A DNA stretch of 64,000 nucleotides from Anaeramoeba flamelloides. Its lineage: Eukaryota; Metamonada; Anaeramoebidae. The translations under genes and the position numbers were made by a program. The notes under the pieces were generated by a model, which saw only the letters and a list, made by a program, of their open reading frames with translations, was not told the DNA's origin and ran no database searches. This document shows, in pieces, positions 35,101-45,784 of this stretch. How positions within the stretch are numbered: position 1 is the stretch's first letter; every line of letters begins with the position of its first letter. The DNA lies in NCBI GenBank assembly GCA_027625915.1, contig JANTQA010000016.1:1989001-2053000 (forward strand), given 5' to 3'.

Positions 35101-38056
35101 AAAAAAAAAAAAATTTTTTTCGTCCAACTTTCTGGTGAAGGTTTGTATAATTTACTTATTGATTCATTTTTTTTTTACAAACAGAAAACCAAATTAATTA
35201 CAAATTGATCATTTCTATTTTATGAATTATTTTATACATTTTAATTATAATTGATATTATAAATTTAAATAACTAACTAATAATACTACTACCCTTAAAA
35301 ATAAATAACGTTCATTACCAAACTAGAAAGATCTTTCCAAAATTCATAATAATTTTTTTTTTGCTAATAAAATGTACATATAGATAAAATTAAATCACAC
35401 AAACTAAAAGGTATTCTTTTCGTTAAAATTATCATGGAATTTTGTTTTTGTTTGGTTTGATGTAAAAATCATAAAAAATAAAGATTTTTTCATTTAAAAA
35501 TGTCAAAAATAAATAATAAAAAAATAATAATAATAATAAATTTTATTGCGTACCTGTTCACTAATTCGAATATCAGGTGAAGATATCAAATCTACAAATT
35601 TTGGAATAACACCCAAATCAACAATTTGCTTGGTTTGAGATGTACTGTCAGAACACAAATTTGAGATTGCCCATGTTGATTCAAACTAAAAGAATAGATT
35701 AAATAAGATATTTTATTTTTAACAATTAAATATAATAATTAATACAAGATGCCAATATAAAAAAAATGTTTGAAAGGATAAAATAATTTAAATAAGAAAT
35801 AATCGAATAGTTCCAGTGAATTGTTGTTACTTTAACCTTTGTATCTATATAACATGTTAATATTTTGATTGGAATGGCAATATTAACAAATAATAGTTAT
35901 TGGAATTTTTATAAATAGAAAAGAAAAGATTTTGTGTCTCATTTTTTTTTTTTAAATCAATTTTTTTATCATTTTGATTTACATTTTTTTTCGTTCTTGT
36001 GTAAATATATATACTAGGATACATTTCTCTTCGCTTTTTCTTTAAAATATTGACGTGTTTAGTCAAAGAAATGATTTGAATGGATGAATTTCTCAGAAAT
36101 TGGGGTTATCCTAATTGGTAAAATGTTCTTACTTCCTTAATTTAAATCAAAAAAAAAATTAAAAAGTGAATATTTTTATTTTTAAGGGGTTATAACTGTT
36201 ATTTGTTTTTTTTTCAAAAGTTAATAGATAACTTATTTTTACAAAGATTCAATTATACCTAATTTACAAACTCCTTTACCAACATATAGAGAAACTAGTT
36301 ATCATTTTTAAAAGAATTCATTTTTTACAATTATTTTTCAGTAAAAAGATCTTGATCCTTTTTATTTGGGTTTTTTTATTAGAAAAAAGAAAAACAAAAA
36401 TTTTGAAAAACAGCTTTATTGAAATGAAATCTCATTTTCAGTAATTTCTGAGAGTTTGTATGAAATCAATAACATTTGATTTTTTAATCTTATTTTAAAA
36501 GTTTTTGAAAAATAAATCAAATATTTCAGCATTGAAGATCAGAAAAAAATTGTTTATTCTTTATTATATTTTCAAATATTTATTAAATTTCTTGAAATTT
36601 CAAAGATTAAGTAATATTTTTTTTTTCAATTATTCAGAGTATAAATAATAAAATGTTTATATTAAAATATGTTATTTAGTGCTATTTATAATAATAATAA
36701 TTGATTGAAATTAGTTTTATTAGTATTAGAATTATTAATTCAAATGAAGTTTTATTTGTTTGAAAATATTTTAAAAAATCTTGAGAAATAATAGCAAAAC
36801 TCATTAGTTCTTTTAATCTTTGTGTTGTTAATTACTAACTTACTAAAATAATGAAGATTGGGTTCTTAATTATTGATTATAAATAATCAAATTAAAAAGT
36901 ACTTCTTTAGGTTTGAAGTTGAATTTTCAGCTTTTAAAATAGTGTTTTGGGAGTATTTTTAATTTGATTTTTTGGTTCGTTTTCTCATATTTTTTTGTTC
37001 AAAAAAATGAAAATATTTTGATTTGAACCTCCTCTCCTCATTAACAATAAAATACATTTATTCTAGTTTAAAATAATTATTTTATTTTTTTTGAAATTAA
37101 GTATATTTTTTAGACTGGATTATTTAAAAACTTTGTGGTTTTATTTTCAAAGGATATTTTTGTACACTTCGTTTACAGACTATAAGATATCAATCTTAAT
37201 CAAAGAAAAATATTTTTTTTAAGAAATAATTCAGAAAGATGTCGAATTTTGAACATTTAATAAATAGGGAAAAATGGATCAAAACTTTTAAAAACAATAA
37301 TTCATTTCTGAAAATAACATTAAAAGGTAAGTTTGGTCTAATAGTAATCAGATTTTTACTTTGTTTTTCAATTTCAAGATGTAAAATTTTTTTTGAATTT
37401 GCGATTAAATTTACTAGAATATTTTTTTTGAGTTTACTGGTTACTTTCCCCTTAAACAACAAAAATAGGAAACAAGCTATCAAAAAATAAGTCTGGAAAA
37501 AAAAGTTTTACTTGTAAATTGTGATAATTGTCCATTAATAAAAATTTGGCGATGTACTGAGGTGCCCCTGATTCGAGAATTAAGTCTATTGGTGGATCTG
37601 TTTCTTCACTTAGTAATAATCTGATTGCTCGAGTTCCCTGATAACAAACATCAAGTTCTTCACTTTTGACTTGTTCAATGAAAATTGGTAGATCCTCAAC
37701 CTTAATTTGAATATTAAGAATTAGTTTGTTGGTAGTGGTTTTGTTATTTGTTAATTATTCTTTTTTAAAAAGATCGATGCTTTCTGAAAAAAAAAAATAA
37801 AAAAAAAACACAAGACAAATAGGTATCGAAAGAGTTGAGTGAATCTTACAGGAGGAATCTCGTCTTGATCGGTAGATGTTTCTATTTTCTTTTGTTGACT
37901 TATTTGAACAAGATTCCTTCTTTTCCTCAATCGATTTTCACGCTTATCCTTCGAAATCTTGATGGTCATTTCTATTCTTTTGTCTCTTGAAGAGTCTCTT
38001 GATGATGTATTTTTATATTTTTCTTTTCTTTTTATCAGCTTTTTTTGAAAGTTCAT
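27854..38056 (-). CDS. Importin alpha (karyopherin alpha), seven exons
   Basis: Exons in coding order: 38056-37850, 37700-37512, 35685-35554, 34257-34233, 34102-33936, 33749-33586, 28523-27854; 1554 nt, 517 residues, in frame throughout with GT-AG introns. It is the adaptor that binds classical nuclear localisation signals and pairs with importin beta. The N-terminus is an importin-beta-binding domain (about 10-50: YKNTS..MTIKISKDKRENRLRKRRN). Armadillo repeats follow with the NLS-binding Trp/Asn ladder: STWAISNLCS, AMWGLANIAGD, ASWALSNLVEG, ACWAFSKIC (Asn replaced, as in the usual fourth repeat), AIWAISNITAG, ICWALSNVV. The join of exons 3-4-5 recreates GLANIAGDNTLFRDRVLEQ, typical of the family. 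The tail is acidic (NNEEDVDVGQ). Length matches the family (about 510-540). Start is the first Met, directly before the IBB. Confidence 0.93.
28748..29455. mobile_element. 708-bp non-autonomous DNA element, copy 2 (inverted)
   Basis: Starts TAAACTCTGTTTCAGTCAAA with GGGGCCCA next, and ends with the complement (GGGCCCCTTTGATTGAAA). Full-length inverted match of 23583-24290. Lies in importin-alpha intron 6, on the strand opposite to copy 1. Confidence 0.8.
28977..29142. mobile_element. Nested hairpin MITE in copy 2
   Basis: Left arm TACTGGTATTTG; right arm ends CAAATATCAAGAT. Equivalent to 23897-24062. Confidence 0.6.
29980..30360. repeat. Dispersed repeat, direct copy of 27000-27440
   Basis: See the paired copy; within importin-alpha intron 6. 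Confidence 0.5.
31740..32600. repeat. Dispersed repeat, direct copy of 17280-18130
   Basis: Contains the landmark GCAATGAATAAATTATTTAA followed by GGCAATATTGGGGT and a (TA)n tract at 32141-32173. Within importin-alpha intron 6. Confidence 0.55.
32141..32173. repeat. (TA)n microsatellite
   Basis: A 33-bp AT dinucleotide tract inside the dispersed repeat in intron 6. Confidence 0.9.
32780..32950. repeat. Polypyrimidine tract in intron 6
   Basis: About 170 bp of T and C with few interruptions on the plus strand (purine on the transcribed strand's product). A Lys-rich open frame overlaps it and is an artefact. Confidence 0.6.
34233..34257 (-). CDS. 25-nt microexon (exon 4) of importin alpha
   Basis: Sequence reads as eight codons plus one base (AMWGLANI, then G), bounded by acceptor TTAG and donor GTAATC. 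It supplies the Trp/Asn pair of one armadillo repeat; without it the family motif WGLANIAGD is lost and the frame breaks. It is too short to be found by open-frame scanning. Confidence 0.88.
34258..35553 (-). other. Importin-alpha intron 3 (1296 bp)
   Basis: Donor GTACGC after GAACAG (35554) and acceptor before 34257. Contains a second 25-nt GT-AG-bounded segment at 34744-34768 that could be an alternative microexon. No mobile element recognised. Confidence 0.8.
34744..34768 (-). other. Possible alternative 25-nt microexon
   Basis: Preceded by TTTTAATAG and followed by GTAGTT on the coding strand; 25 nt long with the same phase as exon 4, it would read VIMNVHFG. It lacks the Trp and Asn of exon 4. 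It may be chance. Confidence 0.2.
35686..37511 (-). other. Importin-alpha intron 2 (1826 bp) holding a TTAA element
   Basis: Donor GTAAAA at 37511, acceptor CTTTTAG ending at 35686. Most of its length is copy B of the TTAA element (36186-37451), so removal of that insertion would leave an intron of about 560 bp. Confidence 0.85.
36186..37451. mobile_element. TTAA-flanked non-autonomous element, copy B (1266 bp)
   Basis: TTAA at 36182-36185 and 37452-37455; left end GGGGTTATAACTGTTATTTG, right end GTTTACTGGTTACTTTCCCC. Diverged from copies A and D but colinear with D. Sits wholly inside importin-alpha intron 2. Confidence 0.7.
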
Positions 38057-38942
38057 TTCAATACTTTTTTATCAAATCGAAAATAATGTGGAAATGTGAA
38101 TTGAAAAGATAAAAAATAAAACTAATTTAATTTTTTTAATATTATAAACATTCAGAAAAAAAGTTAAAAGTTATGGAAAGGATACCTTTGAGTTCCACTA
38201 CAAATTTACAAATTGTAAAAAGTTTTTGACAATCTTCTTCTATTATTGAAAGAATTTGAAAATACCCTTCTAAATGTCTACAACCCATGAAATTGGTAAA
38301 AAGATTATTCTTGTATTTGGTCTGGTAACTTGTTAATTAGAAACTTAACTGAAGTGTCTTGGATTAGAATGGGTTTTTTATGCGATTCAAAAATCAAGTA
38401 TTTCCTCAATTTATTTTTTCTGAAATCTGAATTTAAGAATGTAAGATCGATCTAGTTGGAGATATTTAATAAAGTATTTTGGTTTTTAGGTTATCATTTA
38501 AAATACTTATTTCCTCTTTTAGTCAATCAATGAAATAAGTAAAAAAACATTAAAATTTAAAAGCTCAAAATAAAACCAAAATTAATGAAAAATTTCAATT
38601 TACAACCAAAAACCCACCTTTTTTTATTAAATTTGCATTGGGGTGTTTTAGTCAAAACTCTACAATTTTGATTTTGAAAAAAATAAAATGCTTGATTTTG
38701 GAATCACTTTAAAAATCCATACTAATCCAATATCCTTCAATTAAGAACCAAATTAACTATTCACTACACCTAACATAAGATAATCCTTTTTCAAAGGTAG
38801 GTGGTTGTAAACCTTAAGCGATAATCATCAGGGTAGATTGTTCTCTTATTACCATATGTATCAATTAGTGGTAAATTATATTCTTTTTTGTTAATTATCG
38901 TGACTTTAAAAAATCTAGAATCCATGTTATTGAACCTTATCG
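38057..38942. other. 5' flank of importin alpha
   Basis: No gene or clear promoter element; AT-rich. Confidence 0.3.
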
Positions 38943-39369
38943 TTTGGGAAAAAAACAAAACAAGGAAAAAAGTTTAAACACGATTTTTAATTGGGAGCAT
39001 TAATAGAAACTGAGAATGAAAAGTAAAGTCAATAAAAAGAAGAAACCAATTAACTTCAAATAATAATCCATTATATTATTTTCAATTAAACCAACAAATA
39101 CAATTTAAATCTCCTTTGATTACCAAAATCTTCATAGTGGTTTTTGTAGATCTCAAAAATAGTAAAAATTTTTTCAACAATTTTTAATTGATCAACAAAG
39201 AAAAATTCAAATCTTTACCAAAAGATAGTATTAAAAAAACTGTACTCTGTTGAATCCACATTTTGTCTTTAATCATTTCTTTTTTCTTTTATTATTTGTT
39301 CATAATTTTGATTTTCAGTTTCTATTAATAGTTCCCAATTAAAAACCTTGTTTAACTTTTTTTCCCAAA
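38943..39369. mobile_element. TIR element, TTGGGAGCATTAATAG family, copy 1
   Basis: Left end TTTGGGAAAAAAAC then ATTTTTAATTGGGAGCATTA; right end is the inverted form (TATTAATAGTTCCCAATTAA, then TTTTTTTCCCAAA). About 427 bp, no open frame. Its left arm is nearly identical, inverted, to the right arm of the copy at 39762-40167. Confidence 0.65.
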
Positions 39370-39761
39370 TTCACTTTTATTCCCAAATAGTTAAATTATT
39401 TAATTTAATTATACTACTGATATACGCATCATATACCAGAATTATAATCCAATCAATTTTCTTTATTTTTTTTTGACAAAAAGGCTATTCTAGTAATTAT
39501 GTTGTCATTTATAACTCAATTTGAAAAAAGAAAAATGGAAATGAAGTGTTACTTTTTTCCAATTTTTGAAACAAAAACAAGTAATCAAACAATTGGAATA
39601 TTTCATTATTTTAATTTTATTAAATCCTCAAATCTAAAAAGATAGAAAAAATAATAATAATGCCACAGTAAGAAATAATTAATATTTAGAACCTGGAGAG
39701 AATTATTTTTGTTCAATTTTATTTCAAAATTTTGTTTAGTAATTATAAATATAACCATTGT

Positions 39762-40167
39762 ATAAAAAAAGTTCAAGACTGTTTTGAATTGGGAATATTA
39801 CTAGAACCTGAAAATGAAAAGCAAGATCAATTGAAAAACGAATAAATAAATAAATGAAGACAGAATGACGTACTCACCACAATAACAGTTGTTTTATATA
39901 CTATCTTTTAGTTGTGGTTTTTATTTAATTTATCAATTATTAAAAATTTGTTCAAAAAATTGACTATTTTCAAGATCTCCAAAACTACACCAAAAATTTT
40001 GATAAATCAAGTAGATTTTAAGTGTATTTGTTGGTTTAATTGAAAATAATATAATGGATTATTATTTGAAGTTAATTGGTTTCTTCTTTTTATTGACTTT
40101 ACTTTTCATTCTCAGTTTCTATTAATGCTCCCAATGAAAAAATCGTGTTTGATTTTTTTCCAAAACG
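39762..40167. mobile_element. TIR element, TTGGGAGCATTAATAG family, copy 2 (inverted)
   Basis: Right arm TCTATTAATGCTCCCAAT; left arm GAATTGGGAATATTACTAGA, more diverged. With copy 1 it forms a large inverted pair. Confidence 0.65.
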
Positions 40168-40980
40168 GTAAAATATAAAAAAAAATTGTCTTTAATTTTA
40201 ATTTCTTCCTATTTAGTTGAAATAACAATTCAAAGTTGAAATGGAAAATATCATATAAATAAGAATTTATTGACTTAATGATTTAATATTTTCAAAAAAT
40301 TGGGATTGTATAAATTATTTCAATAGGTAATGGTAGGTTTTGAACTAAAATAAAACGACTTGAAGACAACCAATAATCAAATCCGGTTTTTAATCCACTT
40401 TGGAATCGTTCTAAACATATAAAAGATGATATTTCAAAATTTATAAAAAAATAGAATGAATAACTAAAAAAAAAAATGATTCACAATTTTTGAAAATAGA
40501 ATTACTGGTTTTTCTTCTTAAAATTTCATTTAAATAAAGTTTATAAAGAAAATTTTTGCTAATAATTAAATTCATTTTAACACAAATTACATTGACTCAA
40601 TCTTCTAAATGATTATTTGTCTTATTGGGGATCTTTTTCTTTTCATATGGTCCTTTGTAAAAAAAACGTATCAAAAACAATTCAAAAAAAGGAAAAAGAA
40701 GAAGAAGAAAAAAACAAGAAATTTGAAAAAGATCAAGGAACTTTTATTCAAATTAGAAAAAATGAATTTGATCTAAAAATTAAAAAAAAAATTATATAAA
40801 TATTCATGGAAAAAGCAATTCAATACAAGTTCTAATAACATAATAACCCAAGTTAACATTTTTTGAAAAAAAAGTTGATTTATATAGTTTTGGTTTTTTA
40901 TAATAAAAAAAAACTTCCATTGAAAGTTCATTACAAATGATAATTATTATATGTATATGGTGTGTAATGGGATACCTATA

Positions 40981-41018
<38 letters not shown>

Positions 41019-41049
41019 GGCAAATTTATATTTTATTATATCTGGTGTA
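40168..41049. other. Intergenic, no gene recognised
   Basis: Includes a TTA microsatellite at 40983-41018. The open frame at 40617-40799 is Lys/Glu-rich with no features and is not called. Confidence 0.35.
40983..41018. repeat. (TTA)12 microsatellite
   Basis: Perfect trinucleotide tract, non-coding. Confidence 0.85.
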
Positions 41050-41893
41050 CTCGTTTATTTTATTTTATAAATTTATTACATTTCTTGAAATTCAAATGAT
41101 AATTTCGAATTTTTTTTCTAAATGTTATTTTGGATAAATAATGAATTGTTAATATTTCAATATAGTTTTTGATAATATTCATAAAATATGTTATGTAGAA
41201 TAATTAATTTGAATCAATTCTGACAATCGGTAATATTTTTGAATTGTGAAATAATAATAAAAATTCTATTGATAAGTTTAATCTTTGTGTTGTTTAAACT
41301 CACTGAAAAAATTATTGTTAATTATAAATTAACAATGATCAAATTAAAAGGTATTTTTTGTATTATAATATAAATTTCGTTAGTTTCACAAAATATTTTG
41401 GGTTTTTTTTAATTGGGTTATTTGGTTTTTTTTCTCAGATTTTTATTTTCGATAAAAAGAAAAAATTAATTTAGAATATTCTTTGAATAAAAAAATGATA
41501 CTTTTTTAATTTCAAATAATTTTGATAATTATTTTGGAGATTAAAAAGATTTTTTTAATATTCTGTGTGGTTTCGAACTTGAGTCTTATCTTTTCAAAAG
41601 TGTATTTTTGTTCAATTCATTCATCGTATAATAAGATTTCTTTTTTCATTCCAAGTAAAATCTTTTTGAAATAATTCAGAAAGAATTACGAATTTAACAA
41701 TTTTCAAAAAAAAAAAAAAAAAAAGAATCAAACTTTTTAAAAAATTAGTTCTCTATGGAAAATATCTTTAAAAGTAAACCGCATTTTATTGGAATCATAT
41801 TTTTACTTTATTTTTTAATTTCAAGATACTATATTTTTTTTAAATTTGCAATTGAATTTACCTGAATATAATTTATTTCTATTTTTTAGTCCC
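41050..41893. mobile_element. TTAA element, copy C, left-truncated
   Basis: Colinear with the right two thirds of copies B and D (landmarks TTTCTTGAAATT, TTAATCTTTGTGTTGTT, AATCAAATTAAAAGGTA, ATAATAAGATTTC, AATTTCAAGATACTAT) and ends TTTTTTAGTCCC then TTAT in place of TTAA. The left third is absent. Confidence 0.6.
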
Positions 41894-42367
41894 TTATATT
41901 CTAAAAAAATTAAAATACAAATCAACTTTTTACTATTTGGCAAAAAGCTAACTAAAGTTCAAGAATACCTGAAAAATGAAAAGGTCAAGAATGTCAACTT
42001 TATTACAAATAAAAAAAAAAAAAAAAAAAACAATTACAATCATACCCAAACCTAACTGTGAATGAAATTTTATAATTAAATAAAGATAAATCATAAAAAA
42101 AATTTTCAAATAAACAGAATTCGCGATTTGAAAAATAGTATAAATGATCCAAGTAAATAATAAATCATAAAAACAAAAAAAAAAAAAAAACTATGACAGA
42201 TAAAAATGTTCTTTATTTTTATATATACAACCAATTTTTTTAAAACAATTAAAATATTCAAATTAAAGAAAAAATAAATAAATCTAAGGGTAATTAAATG
42301 AAAGTAAAAAATCAAAAATAGGAAAACAATTGATGAATTGTGAATTAATAAATCAAAAATTGATAGA
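41894..42367. other. 3' flank of lipase 2, nothing recognised
   Basis: AT-rich with A-runs; no repeat or gene identified. Confidence 0.3.
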
Positions 42368-44038
42368 TTAACAATTAACTTTTTTTTCTTTGTCAATCTT
42401 TTTGGTAGTATTATTTATGGGGTTATATTTTTCCATAAATTTAAAGACGCCTGGGAAGATGTGTTTATCAAGGTTAATTCCCCAAACTGAATCCAAGTGT
42501 TCAAAGTCTGGTGTTCTGCGGTCCTCTATAACATACTCTGGGTTTAATTTCTTTTTCGCGACAACTTCAATGTTCGATAGGGAATCTGCGCCACCAGAAT
42601 ATAGAGCCATTGGGCAATTAATTTTTGATAGATCGTATTCTGGAGGAGTTTTTTGGCCGTACTTTACCAAATTTTTTTTTTCGTCTTCAAAATCATATCT
42701 GTCAAAGGTTTGCTTTCTTAACTGTTGCATCCAATGCAAAATGATTTTGGAGCTCATTGTGCTGTACAGGGTTTGGGAATATTCTGGCATCCATTCCTTG
42801 TTCAAGTTTCTGTTGTGCCAGCCGAAAAGGAATGTCATGCAGAACTCGATAACGTATCGGAAGCCCTTGAGTCCAACAATTTCTTGCGCAATTGGCAAGA
42901 GCTTTCGGAAGACTGCATCTTTCCCGATGAGCATTTGGAAGTATCGGATTGGCAAGGATGTAAGGAGATCTAATAAAATGGTGTCGATGAATCTGATGTG
43001 CGCTGTGGGGGCAAACGCCACAAAGAGGTTACACTTTTTGCACAGCTCGGGGAAGACACTAAAGGCTGCAAACCCCTGGGCGGTTCCCTGTGAGAACGCA
43101 ATGTAAGTAAAGGTCTCTTGCTTTGTCTTTTCCAGAACAAAATTGACCATTGCGGGCAAGTCCTGTTCAACAAGGTCATCAAAGGTATGGTCCCAGTATT
43201 CGGGGTCATTTCGGCTTAATGATCGATGCTTGTCAGAATACTCATTACCACGGGTGTTTCCAAACCAACAGTCATAGCCCATATCAGACAATTGGTAAGC
43301 AATTGTGTCTCCAATCAGAAAAAAGGAAGCGCTGGACATGATCCCATGTTGAAAGAAGATCACTGGCCTATTTTGATTAATTTTTTGGATCTTTTGATTT
43401 TCGTTTTCTTTCTTACCATAAGGAATCCGAAACAATTTTAAATAAAAGCCATCTTGTGTTTCAACTGTATACTCTACTAATGGGTAGCCTCGGCTGAGTA
43501 CTAAATCTTCAACTTTTCCAGATGGCGACCTTGTTTTTTTTTTTAACGAGACAGACATTTTTGAGACAAGCCTTGTGAATTGGGTTGTTTTTTTTTGTTC
43601 TTTCGTTGTCTTTTCCTGATTGCTCTGATGGAAATCATTCACTGATTTGGAATTTTTTATCGTGTTTACGCCTTTGTTCTTGTTCTTGTTCTTGTCTTGT
43701 TTTGATAGGTATGCCAAATTTGATTCAGAAAATGATTTTTTGAAGGATTGTGTTTTTTTTGTGTTAAAATCAGAAAAATGATTTAAATAAAAGTCGAGAA
43801 GATTGACTATCATTTTTTTCGAATTGGAAATAACAAAATTCAATCCAAATCTACAAAGCTTTACAGAGTATCTTATCGCTTGAAGAAGTACGAGTACAAA
43901 TGAAAATAATAGCCTCATCACCAAAGCTAATGTTGAAAAAATAAAAAATGCTAAATCTGAATTTAACAAGATCGTGTATATCCTTCGAATCAAAAGGATT
44001 GTGGGTGTAACGGTGTTTTCGCTGGGAAACTTAATCAT
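42368..44038 (-). CDS. Acid-lipase-family alpha/beta hydrolase, paralogue 2
   Basis: 556 residues, one exon. N-terminal membrane segment about 28-55 (STLALVMRLLFSFVLVLL); a Ser/Lys-rich linker (about 90-160); the lipase entry motif DLVLSRG..VETQDGFYLKLFRI; oxyanion FFQHGIMSS; nucleophile elbow AFSQGT with Ser316; Asp485 in GGADS; and His514 in EHLDSVWG. As in paralogue 1, the first Gly of GxSxG is Ala. The C-terminus is about 14 residues longer (Lys-rich). The likely substrate class is neutral lipids or sterol esters at a membrane facing lysosome, ER or lipid droplet; specificity is not determinable. Same strand as paralogue 1 but 29 kb away with importin alpha between, so it is a dispersed rather than tandem duplicate. 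Confidence 0.9.
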   Translation of the reverse strand: MIKFPSENTVTPTILLIRRIYTILLNSDLAFFIFSTLALVMRLLFSFVLVLLQAIRYSVKLCRFGLNFVISNSKKMIVNLLDFYLNHFSDFNTKKTQSFKKSFSESNLAYLSKQDKNKNKNKGVNTIKNSKSVNDFHQSNQEKTTKEQKKTTQFTRLVSKMSVSLKKKTRSPSGKVEDLVLSRGYPLVEYTVETQDGFYLKLFRIPYGKKENENQKIQKINQNRPVIFFQHGIMSSASFFLIGDTIAYQLSDMGYDCWFGNTRGNEYSDKHRSLSRNDPEYWDHTFDDLVEQDLPAMVNFVLEKTKQETFTYIAFSQGTAQGFAAFSVFPELCKKCNLFVAFAPTAHIRFIDTILLDLLTSLPIRYFQMLIGKDAVFRKLLPIAQEIVGLKGFRYVIEFCMTFLFGWHNRNLNKEWMPEYSQTLYSTMSSKIILHWMQQLRKQTFDRYDFEDEKKNLVKYGQKTPPEYDLSKINCPMALYSGGADSLSNIEVVAKKKLNPEYVIEDRRTPDFEHLDSVWGINLDKHIFPGVFKFMEKYNPINNTTKKIDKEKKVNC

Positions 44039-44564
44039 TCAATAGAGTTTATTATTTTTAACCTTTTTATGAAGACAGTTTTGAAAAAAATGATTTTGCG
44101 AGTTATGAAAAATTAGGATAAGTTGGATATTTTGAGATCTTCAAGTGTTTCGGTTTCTGAGACTTCTTATCAATTTTAAGAAAGTTTGAGTTGATTATTT
44201 AGTAAAACATCATTTTTTCAAAAAATCGCAAATTTGAAACAAAAATTTACAGACTTTTTCATAACAGGTTTTTAAAGCTCATTTCTCTTTTTCTTGTTTT
44301 TTTTTTCAATCTTTCTCTCATTTTTGTTGTTACTTTTATTAAGTTTTTTCTTTTGCTTTTAAAAGTTTTTAAAGAAAACTTTTATTTCTTTTCCATCTTT
44401 TTTAAATCAAGTGTGTGAGTATTTTCAAATTTGCTGACTTTTATTTTCTGAACTTTCAGGCATTTCCACACCATAAATTTTTTTTCATTGTTATTTCGAA
44501 AATACAATAAATTTTTTTTTCATTTTACTCTATTAAAAATTCAATATTTTTCTATTTATCTCTT
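44039..44564. other. 5' flank of lipase 2
   Basis: AT-rich upstream sequence without a recognisable promoter motif. Confidence 0.3.
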
Positions 44565-44568
44565 TTAA

Positions 44569-45780
44569 GGGACTAGTAACTCTTATTTATTTTTTTTCCC
44601 AAATGTAATAGAGTAATTACTTACATTAGGATACAATTAAACCCAATAAGCAAATTGATTTCACAACTTTAGAGAAATGAATAATCATTTTTAAAAGATT
44701 TCATTTTCCTAATATCATTTTCAGTCAAAAGATCTGATCCTTTTTTGTTTGGATTTGTGGATCAAATTTGAAAAATAAAAATTTGTAAAAAAATTTTCTT
44801 TTGAAGAAATATCACTTTTACTAATTTCTGAGATTCTTTATGAACAAGTAACCTTGTGTCTTTAATATTATTTTAAAAATATATGAAAAATAAATCAAAT
44901 ATTGTATCCTTGAAGATCTAAAAAATTTGATCATTTATTTTATTCACAAATATTTATGAAATTTCTTGAAATTTTAAAGATTTGGCAATATCCTTTTTCA
45001 AATACCAAGAGTATAAACAAGGAACTTTTTGTATTAAAATCAGGTATTTGATAATATCTATTATTTTTATTATTATTAGAAATATGCATTTGAATTGTTT
45101 TATTTGTTGCAAAATCTTGAATAAATTGAGAAATAAATGTAAAACCTATTTGATAAATTTAATCATTGGGTTGTTAATGACTTACTGAAATAATTAAGAT
45201 TTGGTTTATAATTATTAATTATAAATAATCAAATTAAAAAGTATTTCTTTAGATAATAAGTTGAATTTTCCAGGTTTTAAAAAAGTATTTCGGGAGAATT
45301 TTTAATTTGATTCTTTGGTTCTTTTTCTCATATTTTTTCATTCAATACCAAGAAAAAATAGATTTGGTCTGTTCTTTGAATCAAAAAATTATATTTTTTA
45401 CAAGTTTAAAATAATTATTGTATTTTTTTTTCAGATTACGTAGATTTTTTAAACTTAGTTATTTTAGAACTTAGTGTTTTCATTTTTAAAGTTTATTTTT
45501 GTATAAATCCTTTACAGGCAATAAGATTTCAATCTTCTTTCTTTGAAAATAATTTTTTTTAAATAATTTGGAAATATGTTGGATTTTGAACTTTTCAAAA
45601 ATGAGAAAAATGGAAAAAACTTTTAAAAACAATAATTCATTTCTGTAAATAGTATTAAAAGTAAGCCATGTCTTGTAGTTATCAGATTTTCACTTTGTTT
45701 GTCAATTTCAAGATACAGTAAAAATTTTTTTAATTTGTTAGTAAATTTACTTGAAGATTTTTTTTTAGTTTACTAGTCCC
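44569..45780. mobile_element. TTAA-flanked non-autonomous element, copy D (1212 bp)
   Basis: TTAA at 44565-44568 and 45781-45784. Left GGGACTAGTAACTCTTATTT, right AGTTTACTAGTCCC. It is the inverted full-length match of copy A (1210 bp). The open frame at 44982-45188 is not shared with A. Confidence 0.82.
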
Positions 45781-45784
45781 TTAA

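Noticed and set aside
42390-43106. 238-codon plus-strand frame across lipase 2
   Set aside because: Antisense to a well-supported hydrolase; parallel antisense frames in lipase 1 follow only from shared DNA sequence.
11599-44038. Tandem duplication of lipase and neighbours as one segment
   Set aside because: The genes between and beside the two lipases are unrelated, so only the lipase gene is duplicated.
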